A DNA stretch of 64,000 nt from Novipirellula herctigrandis. GTDB lineage: Bacteria > Planctomycetota > Planctomycetia > Pirellulales > Pirellulaceae. The notes beneath the pieces were generated by a model. It was not told where the DNA came from. It saw nothing but the letters and a program-made list of their open reading frames with translations, and made no database searches. Shown piece after piece: positions 1 through 9,172 of the stretch. The translations under genes and the position numbers were made by a program. Where the stretch lies: assembly GCA_007859835.1 (NCBI GenBank), contig SJPJ01000002.1, forward strand, positions 80,744-144,743, written 5' to 3'. The stretch's first letter is position 1. Each line of letters begins with the position of its first letter.

Positions 1-1
1 C

Positions 2-775
2 GAAGGCGAAATCAACCGTAAACTTCTTACCCAAGCACTTCGCAAAGCAAACAAAAAAGTATCCGATCCCGACCTACAAAAGGAAGTTGAACGAGCGGCT
101 ATCAGTTTTGGGTATATCCGTAGTGATGGAAAACCTGACGTAAACACTTGGATGGAATCCATTTTGTCCGATGGAAAGACCACCGAAGAGTTATACATTC
201 GTGACGCGGTATGGCCGAGTGTAGCCGTGAAGAAGCTCGTCGAAGAGTCCGTGACCTTAACCGAACAAGACATTCAACAAGGTTACGAATCCGCATTTGG
301 CCCCCGGGTGGAAGTCTTAGCCGTGGTCCTCTCAGACCAACGGACGGCTCAGAAAGTCTGGGAAATGGCTCGAGACAACCCGACCGACCAATTCTTTGGT
401 CAATTGGCTGAACAATACAGTGTTGAACCTGTTTCGGCCAGCAATATGGGCAAAGTGCCACCGATCCGAAAACACAGCGGCCAATTGGCGATCGAGCGTG
501 AAGCGTTCGAGATGAAACCAGGCGACTTGAGCGGCATTGTCGTCACAGGCGACAAGTACATCGTGCTGCGATGCCAAGGCTACACCGAACCGGTTGTAAC
601 AGACATAGCCGCGGTAAGAACAGAATTGATTCGAGATTTGACCGAGACGAAAACAAATTTAGCCATGAATGCAAAATTCGAAGAGCTGAAGTCGTCAGCG
701 GAAATTGACAACTTTTTTGTAGCCGCCAAGGAATTGCCACACGTTGCCAGGGCATCCGAACCGCGAGCGAAGTAG
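2..775 (+). CDS. Parvulin-type (PpiC/SurA-like) peptidylprolyl isomerase, 5' end missing
   Basis: The reading frame is open from the first bases of the window, so the start lies outside; about 257 C-terminal residues are visible. The last 150 residues fit a PpiC/parvulin rotamase domain. There is an FFGQLAEQYS segment, a glycine in SNMGKVPPI, a REAFEMKPGDLSGIV segment and a final YIVLRCQGY strand, which is the usual parvulin order. The preceding part is charged and helical, as in the chaperone arm of SurA-like proteins. Such proteins catalyse proline cis-trans isomerisation and chaperone exported or outer-membrane proteins. A signal peptide would be upstream and cannot be seen. The C-terminal tail is basic and ends at a TAG. 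The family call is fairly secure; the exact substrate is unknown. Confidence 0.75.
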   Translation, partial: EGEINRKLLTQALRKANKKVSDPDLQKEVERAAISFGYIRSDGKPDVNTWMESILSDGKTTEELYIRDAVWPSVAVKKLVEESVTLTEQDIQQGYESAFGPRVEVLAVVLSDQRTAQKVWEMARDNPTDQFFGQLAEQYSVEPVSASNMGKVPPIRKHSGQLAIEREAFEMKPGDLSGIVVTGDKYIVLRCQGYTEPVVTDIAAVRTELIRDLTETKTNLAMNAKFEELKSSAEIDNFFVAAKELPHVARASEPRAK

Positions 776-822
776 TCGCAAAAAAAACAACGTCGCTATC
801 TAAAATATAGGATAAATTTTCA

Positions 823-844
823 CATTGTTTCGGTCGAAACAATG
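823..844 (+). terminator. Perfect inverted repeat, possible terminator of the foldase gene
   Basis: Nine-base arms CATTGTTTC and GAAACAATG flank a 4-base GGTC loop, 48 bases after the upstream stop codon. The 3' side (GTATGGTTTTC) is only weakly T-rich, so intrinsic termination is plausible rather than certain. Confidence 0.45.
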
Positions 845-1131
845 GTATGGTTTTCTTCGACCCTAACACAAACACGGCCCGCCGTTACTTTGTACTTAGG
901 GAAGATACCGATCCACAGCGATCTTTGTGTTCCGATTTTCAAGCACACAAATTTGCTGCCATGATCGGAATAATCCTGAGAACGAGCAGCGAGGTGCGAC
1001 AGTTCGTACTTTCATACGCAAATTCACATCAAAAACCAAGCGAAATTGGCGAATAGTTTTAGTACTCATTTCGGTGCACGTTGTAGACGTGTGGGCAACA
1101 TAACACTGCTTCTTCCAGCAGGGATAAAAAC

Positions 1132-1320
1132 ATGCTTAACCTCCTTACTTACACCGTCCAATCGGTACACGGTTTACAGGATACTTTCCAGGTAAGTCCG
1201 AATGGAACGATTGACACTCATCAACTTTGTGCCGTTACCCCTCAGCACAAAAAAGTAGCTGAGCCGGTTGCAAAACATGACGAGAAAAAGTCAAAGGCGA
1301 CCCCAAACCAAGTTCGCTAA
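1132..1320 (+). CDS. Possible 62-residue hypothetical protein
   Basis: A short ATG-initiated frame preceded by AGGGAT about seven bases upstream, a fair ribosome-binding match. The product has a hydrophobic-polar first half and a lysine-rich tail (KHDEKKSKAT) and matches no family I recognise. It stands alone in a long spacer with no evident operon partner. The good start context is the only positive evidence; the length is within what chance can give at this base composition. Proteomic or conservation data would decide. Confidence 0.3.
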   Translation: MLNLLTYTVQSVHGLQDTFQVSPNGTIDTHQLCAVTPQHKKVAEPVAKHDEKKSKATPNQVR

Positions 1321-1630
1321 TTCGACCTGCTCGATAGTTTTTCTTGCTCAATAGAACGCCTGAACCAAGCGTTTGAATCTATTTTTCCATGGCCGCGCGG
1401 GTTTGCCATGGCCACTCGCTGCTGCGGCCAAATTCTGCGCCCCCCCACTGCGGATCTCTCACCAGCGACCCGTCCTCTGAATGCTCTTTGTGTGCCCCGA
1501 GCATTTTCAAATCATCATCAGTCAGGACAATGCCTAGCGATGCCATGCCACGTGCTGGTTAATAAGCCAAGCCGCCCAAGTAGACCGGCGACTTTTTCCA
1601 TTCTCGCATCGACGCGGCAATGAACGCATT

Positions 1631-2995
1631 TCACGGTCCAGTTTCCATTGGATTAAGAGAGAAACACAACACGTTCTGGTCGCCGCGAATGAGCATCTTG
1701 TCGCCGACCACAATCGGTGCCGCCCAGCAGGGATAGCTTAACGCCACCGTTCCACCATCATCACCGGAAAAATCCCATTCGGAAATGACATTCAACTTCG
1801 TTGGGTCTGCTCGGATCACTTGCATGCCGCCCGATTCGTCGAGCACCAATAATGCCTCACCAACTCGCGTTACCGAGCTTCGCGATCGTCGTTCATCAAC
1901 CCACATCACTTCGCCCGTCGACCACTCGACACACCGAAAATCACTGTCGACTGCATTTCGGCCACTACACCCATACAAATACCCATTCACCAACACCGGC
2001 GTCGACCAATGGACTCGCATCGCCTGTTTGCGTCGATTCTTCGCCGGGTCCTTCCAGAGCGCGTCGGCCTTATCCGGCGATGCTTTCAACAGCACACTTC
2101 CAACTTGATAGCACTCGCTAACAAACACCTCGTCACCAAACACCACAGGCATCATCGCATTGACGCTCTCCACAATCCCCGCACGGTGATCATATTTCCA
2201 AGCAACTTTGCCAACTCTGGCATCGATGCAAACTAATCCACTTCGAGCAAACGCTAAGACAAAGGTCTTACCATCGATCACGACCGTCCGAGGACTGCTG
2301 TAACTTGCCAGATCATTCCCCGATTTCCATCGTTCTTCGCCCGTCTTCTTATCAAATGCCACCAATAATGATCCGTTGGGATCCACTCGATCGAGTTGCC
2401 CAGGCGGAAGCGTCTGGGATTCCGCTGGGCTGCCGCCAACCATCACGATCACCCAATCGCCAAGCAGCAGCGGTGACGATCCCACCCCAAAGAAATTCTG
2501 GATGACACCATATTTTTTCTTGGTATTGACGACCCAACGCGTTTGTAACGTGCGACGATCGCGACAAACCAATTCGCCCGAGACGCCAAGTGTGAAAACG
2601 TAATCCTCATCAAGTGTCGGCGTCGCACGGGGGCCAACTTCATAGCCATACATGTCGCGATAGGAAAGCACGCGAGATTCGTCAGCTTTGACCGATCCGG
2701 TTTGCAAGTCGATGCACCGCAATCGCGACAAGGTGGCCGAGGCATTTTGGATCGCATCGGCCTGATAGTATTCGTTGCCCCAAACGGCCCCCAATCCATA
2801 GCCATCGCCGACTGGCAACGACCACAGCAAGGATGGCTGCTGGGTCCAGTTAAAGTCCCACTCCGTTACGGCAACTCCGTCCGCGTTGTTTCCCAACAAG
2901 CGTGTCCAAGAAGCCGGCTCGTCCGCCATCACCGCGACAGACACTATCGTCACGAACGTATAAACGAGCGAGCGTGTTAGAGACCCAAAAACCAT
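1631..2995 (-). CDS. Secreted PQQ-binding-like beta-propeller protein (BamB-like fold)
   Basis: The product of about 454 residues starts with a signal peptide (hydrophobic core LVYTFVTIVSVAVMA). It then shows seven to eight PQQ-like blades, each with a T/S-P-x-L-x-x-x-x-V strand and a D-x-x-TG-x-x-x-W turn. Examples are CIDLQTG near residue 75, AFDKKTGEERWK near 215 and CIDARVGKVAWK near 255. In planctomycetes such proteins are common, exported and mostly of unknown substrate. The fold resembles BamB and PQQ dehydrogenases but no cofactor ligands can be assigned. The chosen ATG at 2995 lies inside the last codons of the upstream transporter (19-base overlap), so the two are probably translationally coupled. 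An alternative ATG six codons upstream, at 3013, would only lengthen the n-region. Confidence 0.8.
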   Translation of the reverse strand: MVFGSLTRSLVYTFVTIVSVAVMADEPASWTRLLGNNADGVAVTEWDFNWTQQPSLLWSLPVGDGYGLGAVWGNEYYQADAIQNASATLSRLRCIDLQTGSVKADESRVLSYRDMYGYEVGPRATPTLDEDYVFTLGVSGELVCRDRRTLQTRWVVNTKKKYGVIQNFFGVGSSPLLLGDWVIVMVGGSPAESQTLPPGQLDRVDPNGSLLVAFDKKTGEERWKSGNDLASYSSPRTVVIDGKTFVLAFARSGLVCIDARVGKVAWKYDHRAGIVESVNAMMPVVFGDEVFVSECYQVGSVLLKASPDKADALWKDPAKNRRKQAMRVHWSTPVLVNGYLYGCSGRNAVDSDFRCVEWSTGEVMWVDERRSRSSVTRVGEALLVLDESGGMQVIRADPTKLNVISEWDFSGDDGGTVALSYPCWAAPIVVGDKMLIRGDQNVLCFSLNPMETGP

Positions 2996-3945
2996 TTTGC
3001 GATACCAAGCCATAGGGGAACCAAGAGGATACCGGCCATGGATGTCGACAACACAACCCGTAGCGCGGTCGATGTATCTCGCTCGTAAAGCCGAACAATC
3101 ACAATGGGAAAGACCGCTGCCGGCATAGCGGCCTCTAACATTACGACCAATTTTAAATCAGGGGTCATTAGTGGGCTACACATCCCTAGCAGCGTGGCGA
3201 CACCAAGCATCAAAACCGGCAGCAGAATTTGGCGAATGCCAATCGCAGCAGCCACCACAAGCCCAGAGTCTTTCCAATGTGTTTCGCGAAGGTAATCGAC
3301 AATGATCGCGCCGCTGAGCATCAACCCCATCGGTATCGAACAAGCGCCCAACATCGAAATCGCTGAATGAAACGAAGCGGGGATCATTTGGTCGACGCCA
3401 CACCAACGAATCAGCGAGGTGGTGACGACTGCAATTACCGGTGGAGTCAACACAGCACGCTGCCACGACGTCGCACCACCTATCACTGCAATGCCCACAC
3501 TCCAAAGTGCCATATCGACGCCAACGTTATGTAGAATCAATTCAACGACGGCGTCGGGATAGAATCGCACCGCCAACGGAAGGGGGATGTAACCGTAGTT
3601 GCAAATCCCTGCGCAAAGAGCAAACGTTCGCTGTTTTGCGTCGGTATCCAGTCCCACGTATCGACCAAAACGCTTTGCCAAAGCCCACACGATCAAGAAC
3701 GACACTGCGGTAAAACTAAATCCGAACACCGGGGGAAACCACAGCGTCGAGAATTGCTGCATTTGCTCACCATGCAAAATCCGGTCAGCGAACAGCGAAG
3801 GCAGCAGAACTTTCGCCGTCAGTTTAGCGAGCGAAACGTCGGCTTCGCTGTTAAGCACTCCTAGCTGGCGACACATTGCACCGATCCCAATGACAAGAAA
3901 TACGCCAAGGACACTTGCAATGATGGGCCAAAGATCGGTGAGCAT
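2977..3945 (-). CDS. AEC-family (auxin efflux carrier-like) membrane transporter
   Basis: The 322-residue protein is almost entirely hydrophobic, with about ten predicted membrane spans beginning at LWPIIASVLGVFLVIGIGAM. The central break motif typical of AEC carriers is visible as GICNYGYIPLP (about residues 112-122). A second half-repeat has ACSIPMGLMLSGAI and, near the C-terminus, EAAMPAAVFPIVIVRLYERD. AEC permeases export or import small organic anions such as malate or malonate; the substrate here cannot be read from sequence. Length is normal for the family. The stop overlaps the start of the PQQ protein, so both form a two-gene unit. It diverges from the DTW gene across about 107 bases that must hold both promoters. 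Confidence 0.85.
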   Translation of the reverse strand: MLTDLWPIIASVLGVFLVIGIGAMCRQLGVLNSEADVSLAKLTAKVLLPSLFADRILHGEQMQQFSTLWFPPVFGFSFTAVSFLIVWALAKRFGRYVGLDTDAKQRTFALCAGICNYGYIPLPLAVRFYPDAVVELILHNVGVDMALWSVGIAVIGGATSWQRAVLTPPVIAVVTTSLIRWCGVDQMIPASFHSAISMLGACSIPMGLMLSGAIIVDYLRETHWKDSGLVVAAAIGIRQILLPVLMLGVATLLGMCSPLMTPDLKLVVMLEAAMPAAVFPIVIVRLYERDTSTALRVVLSTSMAGILLVPLWLGIAKWFLGL

Positions 3946-4052
3946 GGTGAGAAACGGATAGCGAATCGTTTGGAAATGACAATCAACCCTAAGTAGACTG
4001 CGAAATCGGCAATTCGACTACCGGTGGGCAAACGATATGCGAAACGACTACA

Positions 4053-5270
4053 TTGACAAAATACCTGTTAGACCGAAAGCCACCTCTGGGCAAAACAATC
4101 AACACGCTCCCTGACACATCGACTTTGTCATCCGACGCAGCACCGACGCGATGTTTCCGCTGTTTTCGTCCGGGTGACCAATGTTTTTGCGAATGGATCC
4201 CCAAAATAGACAATCGGACTGACGTGTTGATTCTGCAGCACCGACGCGAACGATTTCATCCCTTCAATACCGCCAGAATTGTCAACCAAGCCTTGTCTCG
4301 ATGCAAGCTAATTTGCGAACACAATATCGACTTGGCGACGCGTCTAGAAAAAATGGCATTCTCTGAACGAGTCGGAATCTTGTACCCCGGCGAGCAGGCG
4401 AAGTTAATGACAGAGCTTTCGCCTGAGGAGCACCCCGATCAACTGATCATTCTCGATGGGACTTGGCATCACGCCAAAACCTTAATGCGTGATATTCCAC
4501 GACTGCAAATGTTGCCACGCTATCGCTTAGCTCCGGCGAAACCAGGCCAGTATCGGATTCGGCGCGAACCCAATGCGCACGCCCTTTCGACGCTCGAAGC
4601 GACGGTGGCGGCATTGAAATCGCTCGAAGGCGACACAGAACACCTCGACACATTGTTAGCAGCCTTTGCAAAAATGGTCGATCGACAATTTGCCTATGCG
4701 CCGACGAATTGGCGAAGCAACGCACGTCGCCGCGCAGGTGGATCAAATGTGCCACGAGTGCTACGTGACGATGCGACAAGCATCGTGATCGCATACGGCG
4801 AACAACAACGTGGCGACAAAGTTCGTGGCCGAGCACGCCGCGCTCAGAAACCATTGCCAGTATTTTGGACCGCAAAGCGACTCGGCACCGCGGATTGGTT
4901 TCAAGCGACGATCCAGTCTGAATCGCTCGCCGATAAAGACTTTCGAACTCGCTTGAAGCTGAAAGATGAACATCTTGAACAAACTATTTCACCTGAGTCC
5001 TTCCGAGAAGCATGGCAAGCGTTCCTGCGACCGAGTGACTGTGTGGTCGTCTATCATCCTAGCACCGCGAAGTTGCTCCACAACGCCGATGCCGATTTTG
5101 CTCCTTGCTTGACATTGAAGTCTGTGAACACTCTCGCGCATCCCAAGGGTGGCTCGCTTGACGCACTCATTGCCGCGAACGAATTGGCAACATTTCCCCG
5201 CGATGGCACAAGGGCTTCCCTGCGATTGGCAAACCTAGAAGCGTTCGTCGAGTTCCTGCGATGCATCTAG
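4053..5270 (+). CDS. DTW-domain protein (tRNA-uridine aminocarboxypropyltransferase family) with extra C-terminal domain
   Basis: Residues about 25-220 match the DTW family (TapT/YfiP, Tsr3-related). It has the CFRCFRPGDQCFC cysteine cluster, LQHRRERFHPFNTAR, the signature DGTWHHAKTL and the RREPNAHALSTLEA segment. Known members transfer the aminocarboxypropyl group of SAM to U47 of tRNA (acp3U). This protein has 405 residues against roughly 200-250 for simple members. The extra 180 or so C-terminal residues (from about VPRVLRDDATSIVIAYGEQ) contain VFWTAKRL and DCVVVYHPSTAKLL and resemble no domain I can name. There is no in-frame ATG near the N-terminus. TTG at 4053 is the best available start, and a TTG about 15 codons later is an alternative. 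Confidence 0.8.
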   Translation: MTKYLLDRKPPLGKTINTLPDTSTLSSDAAPTRCFRCFRPGDQCFCEWIPKIDNRTDVLILQHRRERFHPFNTARIVNQALSRCKLICEHNIDLATRLEKMAFSERVGILYPGEQAKLMTELSPEEHPDQLIILDGTWHHAKTLMRDIPRLQMLPRYRLAPAKPGQYRIRREPNAHALSTLEATVAALKSLEGDTEHLDTLLAAFAKMVDRQFAYAPTNWRSNARRRAGGSNVPRVLRDDATSIVIAYGEQQRGDKVRGRARRAQKPLPVFWTAKRLGTADWFQATIQSESLADKDFRTRLKLKDEHLEQTISPESFREAWQAFLRPSDCVVVYHPSTAKLLHNADADFAPCLTLKSVNTLAHPKGGSLDALIAANELATFPRDGTRASLRLANLEAFVEFLRCI

Positions 5271-5383
5271 TCCGGTTGACCAATGCGAATTCCAATCGAC
5301 CCCATTTATTAGCCGAATGATTGTTTTCACGTAACGCATTTGGATCGAGCGTAGGTTCGCTCAATGCATCGACCACTTACCTT

Positions 5384-5710
5384 TCAGGCATCAAAATCAA
5401 TATGTGGTGGTGGCTCTTGTGGCGCACTGAGCGGCACTTTTGGCTCCGCCTCGTTCTCTTGTTTTTCATCGCGTTCTTTCGATTGTTCGAAAGTGTCGTA
5501 CATCTGCCGACCGTCACCTCCGCGATCACCGGTTTGCTCGCCCGCTTCAACCGCATTTGATTCGGCGGCTTTGCCTGCGGGTTTTTCACCAATCGCTTGT
5601 TTGCTAAGTGCGTCAGCTGCCTGCGAATCGGCATCGCCACCTCGCGCCGCAGCACGTGAAATTCCCGCGATCGAAGCTGCCGCGGCACTGGGGTTGATAT
5701 TCATCGACAT
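5384..5710 (-). CDS. Small disordered planctomycete protein, function unknown
   Basis: The 108-residue product begins MSMNINPSAAAASIAGISRA. Most of the rest is Ala/Gly/Glu/Gln-rich, with GEKPAGKAAESNAVEAGEQ and a charged stretch SKERDEKQENEAEPK, so it is probably intrinsically disordered. No signal peptide, membrane span or enzyme motif is visible. It lies 33 bases downstream of the AsmA-like gene on the same strand and is probably the last gene of that unit. The ATG at 5710 follows GAAGGAGA with about five bases spacing, a good ribosome site. The good start context and biased composition support a real gene; I do not know its function. Confidence 0.6.
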   Translation of the reverse strand: MSMNINPSAAAASIAGISRAAARGGDADSQAADALSKQAIGEKPAGKAAESNAVEAGEQTGDRGGDGRQMYDTFEQSKERDEKQENEAEPKVPLSAPQEPPPHIDFDA

Positions 5711-5743
5711 TCTCCTTCGGTAGTGTGTCGACCGGTTTGTCTA

Positions 5744-8700
5744 TCAATTAAACCAACTTCGGGGACCTCTTGCTTGGTTTTCTATCGGTGCGGGCTGAGG
5801 GGTCATCGTCGGGAAAAGCCTCTCAAGCGTCTCGCCAACCCCTTCGAATGCCCGTCGCTCGATTGCCGGTGAGGTAACCGGGCCTTTAACGTCAATCGTC
5901 CATAATGTATAGCGGTCGCCACGAAGCGGTCGGACCACTTGCGTAAAGACATTTTGGGGACTGACACGTGTATTGAAGGTCAAATCTAAATCGCGGCGTC
6001 CATCGAGGGTTCCCGTTCCTTGCAGTGCCACCCAGTCACCCCATAAACGCAGATCATTGAAGGTGATCAAATCACCAAACATCGTAAAATCAACCGAAGC
6101 GTCCGTAAACGCGACATCTTCACTCGGTTTGATCCGCAATTGATTCAGAACTTGCATGATCAATGGCAATTGATAGACGTTCGCTCCGGTGACTTCCGCA
6201 TTGCCACTTCCTTTTAGAAAATCCATCGTCCCTAGGCTGCCCGAAAATCGGGCTTTTCCACTGAGTGCACCTGTCAGATCGTTATCCGAGTGCCCAAGGT
6301 CCGCAAGAAGGACAGGAACCGACGCATCAAGAACAGTGAAGTCAGCATCAAACGCACCGGTCGAAAGTAACAAATTGCCTCGCATTTCGATCGCTCCATC
6401 AAACACGCGACCTTGCATCGAACTTTGCTCGGGCTGCGGAACTTCCCCCGTTTCAGCTGTCAACGTGATTGCTTTTGGGTCCGCTGCCACACCGAAGTTC
6501 AGCCGCTCGTCGATGATCGTGAATGGACCTCGTATCTCTGTGATTTGCAAATCATTGACGTGCATCGAATCAATCTCGACATTCCCCGTCGCTCGGATAC
6601 CCTCTTCATCGCGACTGCCCAATACTTTGATTTCACCTCGCATCGAGTGAACCGGTCCCACATCGGCGATCCGGTTTCCTTCGAGTTGCAGAGCAACATC
6701 CCAACGAAAACGGGGTTCGGGATGATACACGTCTGGCAAAGTCAACACCGTCTCGCCACGAAGACTCACCGGACCACGAAGTTGCAGTCGACGCATCGCC
6801 TCGCGCATCGAACCGGGAAGCGCCGAAATCAATTCAGCATCGGGATTGAGCCGACTTCCCTCTTTCAAATTCAAAGTCAACTCCCATCTTCCATTGGGCC
6901 GTTCAATACAAAAGCCATCGGCGGCTAATCGTGATGCAGCGTGTTGACCTTGAATGGAATCAATTTGAACCGTTTTTCCATCATAGTGAACCGTGCCACC
7001 GGCAATGTCGATTCGGTACGGAAGCGAGCAGGGCCGCAGACTGAGGGTCCGGTTGCTGACGCCATTGGAATTGAATTGACGCGCGGTCAAGTCGATTTGA
7101 AGCGGATCACCACGATTTTGCTGAGTGAGCGAAACGTCGGCTTCATCAAGAATGCCACCCGGAGCGACGGAGTCCCAAATGTGTTGCGCTGATTGTGGCA
7201 GTGACGAACGAAGCGAATCATCCATCGGGATCGTCGATGCTCGAAACCTCAGCGACAATTGGGCTGGCACTTCAATACGGCCACCTGAGCTTGCAATTCG
7301 GAAAAGATTTGGCTCGGCGGATGGTTGGGGAATTTGATACGTGCCGCTGCATAGCACCACCCCAGAATTCGCACTCATCCCGCGAAAGTCGACCAATCGA
7401 ACGGAGTCATCACTGATCTGAATGTTACCTTCGACATTGTAAAGCGGATAGGCAAACTTCTCATAGCGCAAATGGCCGTCGATAATTCGCAAGTCGAGCT
7501 CGCGAGTCGTTTGGCCCGCGGCGTTGGTTCCAAACATGGCACTGGCTAAATGCACCGATCCTCGAGGGCGAAGCGTCCGCACAAACGACTCAAGTTTCGA
7601 TTGAGTCTCGCCACGATGTGTCAGTGCCTTGATCAACGTCGCGTCAATCGCCACGGGACCGTCCGCGGCGACAACAAAAGTCTTTTCGTTGGTAACTCCA
7701 GGGCGTATCGGCAAACGAAATCCGCATTGCACTCGGTGTGAATCAATGCGTCCAGTAATCGTATCGCTCGACGCAATGCCATCACGGACGTGAATCACGC
7801 CCACGACATCGCGGACCGGATAGGGAAATTTAATATATTCTACATCGACGCCTCGGCACGATACGTCGGCATTGGCATCCCAAACACCATCATGACATTT
7901 GACGATTCCGTTGACGTCAATGTGACCGCGAGGGCGTAGCTTGTTAAACGCTTCGCTTAACTTGGGCGTAAGCATCGTCGCAAACGACTCGTCAAGTAGA
8001 AACCCTTCCGTAGCAACATTCAGGTTGACTTCCATCGGCAATTGGTCGCCGACTAAAACACCATCGGCGCGAACGATCGATTCACCAAAGTTGGCCTGTG
8101 AAGCTTCGACTTTGACCACACCTGGCTCGACGGTTACAACACCCTGCACCTGCGTGACAGGTTTGGAGAGCCGGTGGTGCGAAAACGTTCCTTCATGAAT
8201 CGTCGATCGTACGCGGTAATTGGGAGTTTGGCCGGGAACAAGCAACATAGACGCCGTTACATCGCAAACACAATCTAATCCGCCTGCTTCAAGCAGTGAT
8301 TCACGGAAACTGGCCGGCAATGCATCGAGTAGTCCGCGGTGAATATGAAGTCCGCGAATCGTGCTACGAATATCGCTGGCACCATTAACCGATTCAATTT
8401 TTGCAGCAAATGAACTTGCAAAATCAGCGACGCCGTTCAGGGAGATCGTGCGATTGGTCGACCCATCAAGCTGGGACAAATTCTCGATTCTAAACTCAGC
8501 TAATTCCGCCGCTAGCACTCGGCGTGTTCCCTGAGCATCGAACAAGTTCACTTTTGCTCGGCATGCATCCATTCGAGGACTCTCAGGCCCAAACTTTGGC
8601 AGCGGCATCAACTTGGCAAGCGAGGGTGTTCCATCCGCAGCAAGCGTCACGTTGGTCTCGATACCCGATAGCGCGACGCGAGTGGTTGTCAGCGGCACTT

Positions 8701-9145
8701 CCTTGTCGAGCAACTTCTCTGGATGCACGTTCGCAAAAACAATTATTTGTTCAATGCGAATCATCTCTTGGAGCGTTTTTGTGACCGCACGCCGGTCGGC
8801 GATCCGCAGCCCTTCGAATATGATGCCCACCTCTGGGTCAAAGCGACCGCGTCGGATCGAAATATCAAGATCCGTTAAACCTTGGGCGGCATAGTGCGCT
8901 TTTAGTTTCGACAAAAAGTGACGACGAGCTTGTTCGCCAATGGTATCGGGCGCCAGCATCCTGAACACCATAATCCCTGCGACCACAATCAGCGCAGCCC
9001 AAAACCATCGAGAGAGTGTCCTACTCGTTTTTTCGTGATTCGGCGCAGCAGTTGTCTGGGACAATCGCCAATCCAAGCTACGTACTTGCGGGCATCCATG
9101 CTCACTTCGAAAATGGGCTACCGAAGTAGCGAATTCTCGATGCAA
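5744..9145 (-). CDS. AsmA/TamB-like large envelope protein
   Basis: The predicted 1133 residues have one N-terminal membrane anchor (WAALIVVAGIMVFRML, about residues 50-65). A very long stretch of beta-strand-rich repeats follows. The C-terminal region (about 930-1100, around GKARFSGSLGTMDFLKGSGNAEV and DVKGPVTSPAIERRAFEGVG) is characteristic of AsmA-like/DUF3971 proteins. That family, with YhdP, TamB and AsmA, forms grooved bridges moving phospholipids or assisting outer-membrane assembly. The position next to glycosyltransferases and a flippase-like gene suits an envelope-lipid role. The TTG at 9145 is the farthest upstream start. The first 30 residues (HREFATSVAHFRSEHGC) look unconserved, so another TTG such as the one before SQTTAAPNHEK may be the true start. 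Family assignment is from architecture and is moderately sure. Confidence 0.7.
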   Translation of the reverse strand: MHREFATSVAHFRSEHGCPQVRSLDWRLSQTTAAPNHEKTSRTLSRWFWAALIVVAGIMVFRMLAPDTIGEQARRHFLSKLKAHYAAQGLTDLDISIRRGRFDPEVGIIFEGLRIADRRAVTKTLQEMIRIEQIIVFANVHPEKLLDKEVPLTTTRVALSGIETNVTLAADGTPSLAKLMPLPKFGPESPRMDACRAKVNLFDAQGTRRVLAAELAEFRIENLSQLDGSTNRTISLNGVADFASSFAAKIESVNGASDIRSTIRGLHIHRGLLDALPASFRESLLEAGGLDCVCDVTASMLLVPGQTPNYRVRSTIHEGTFSHHRLSKPVTQVQGVVTVEPGVVKVEASQANFGESIVRADGVLVGDQLPMEVNLNVATEGFLLDESFATMLTPKLSEAFNKLRPRGHIDVNGIVKCHDGVWDANADVSCRGVDVEYIKFPYPVRDVVGVIHVRDGIASSDTITGRIDSHRVQCGFRLPIRPGVTNEKTFVVAADGPVAIDATLIKALTHRGETQSKLESFVRTLRPRGSVHLASAMFGTNAAGQTTRELDLRIIDGHLRYEKFAYPLYNVEGNIQISDDSVRLVDFRGMSANSGVVLCSGTYQIPQPSAEPNLFRIASSGGRIEVPAQLSLRFRASTIPMDDSLRSSLPQSAQHIWDSVAPGGILDEADVSLTQQNRGDPLQIDLTARQFNSNGVSNRTLSLRPCSLPYRIDIAGGTVHYDGKTVQIDSIQGQHAASRLAADGFCIERPNGRWELTLNLKEGSRLNPDAELISALPGSMREAMRRLQLRGPVSLRGETVLTLPDVYHPEPRFRWDVALQLEGNRIADVGPVHSMRGEIKVLGSRDEEGIRATGNVEIDSMHVNDLQITEIRGPFTIIDERLNFGVAADPKAITLTAETGEVPQPEQSSMQGRVFDGAIEMRGNLLLSTGAFDADFTVLDASVPVLLADLGHSDNDLTGALSGKARFSGSLGTMDFLKGSGNAEVTGANVYQLPLIMQVLNQLRIKPSEDVAFTDASVDFTMFGDLITFNDLRLWGDWVALQGTGTLDGRRDLDLTFNTRVSPQNVFTQVVRPLRGDRYTLWTIDVKGPVTSPAIERRAFEGVGETLERLFPTMTPQPAPIENQARGPRSWFN

Positions 9146-9172
9146 AACGACTCTGGGATAGTAGCCGGCAAA

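Larger units (their letters stand above)
776..1630. other. Gene-poor spacer of 855 bp
   Basis: Between the foldase stop and the convergent PQQ-protein stop I can support only the hairpin at 823-844 and one doubtful small reading frame at 1132-1320. Two CCATGGCC motifs occur at about 1387 and 1406. No tRNA, known RNA or transposon remnant was recognised. Confidence 0.6.

Noticed and set aside
847..1056. Plus-strand 69-codon frame after the foldase gene
   Set aside because: It starts just after the hairpin at 823-844, has no ribosome site and no recognisable features.
4447..4875. Minus-strand 142-codon frame inside the DTW gene
   Set aside because: Antisense to a well-supported conserved gene, with Arg/Cys/His-rich composition typical of such shadows.
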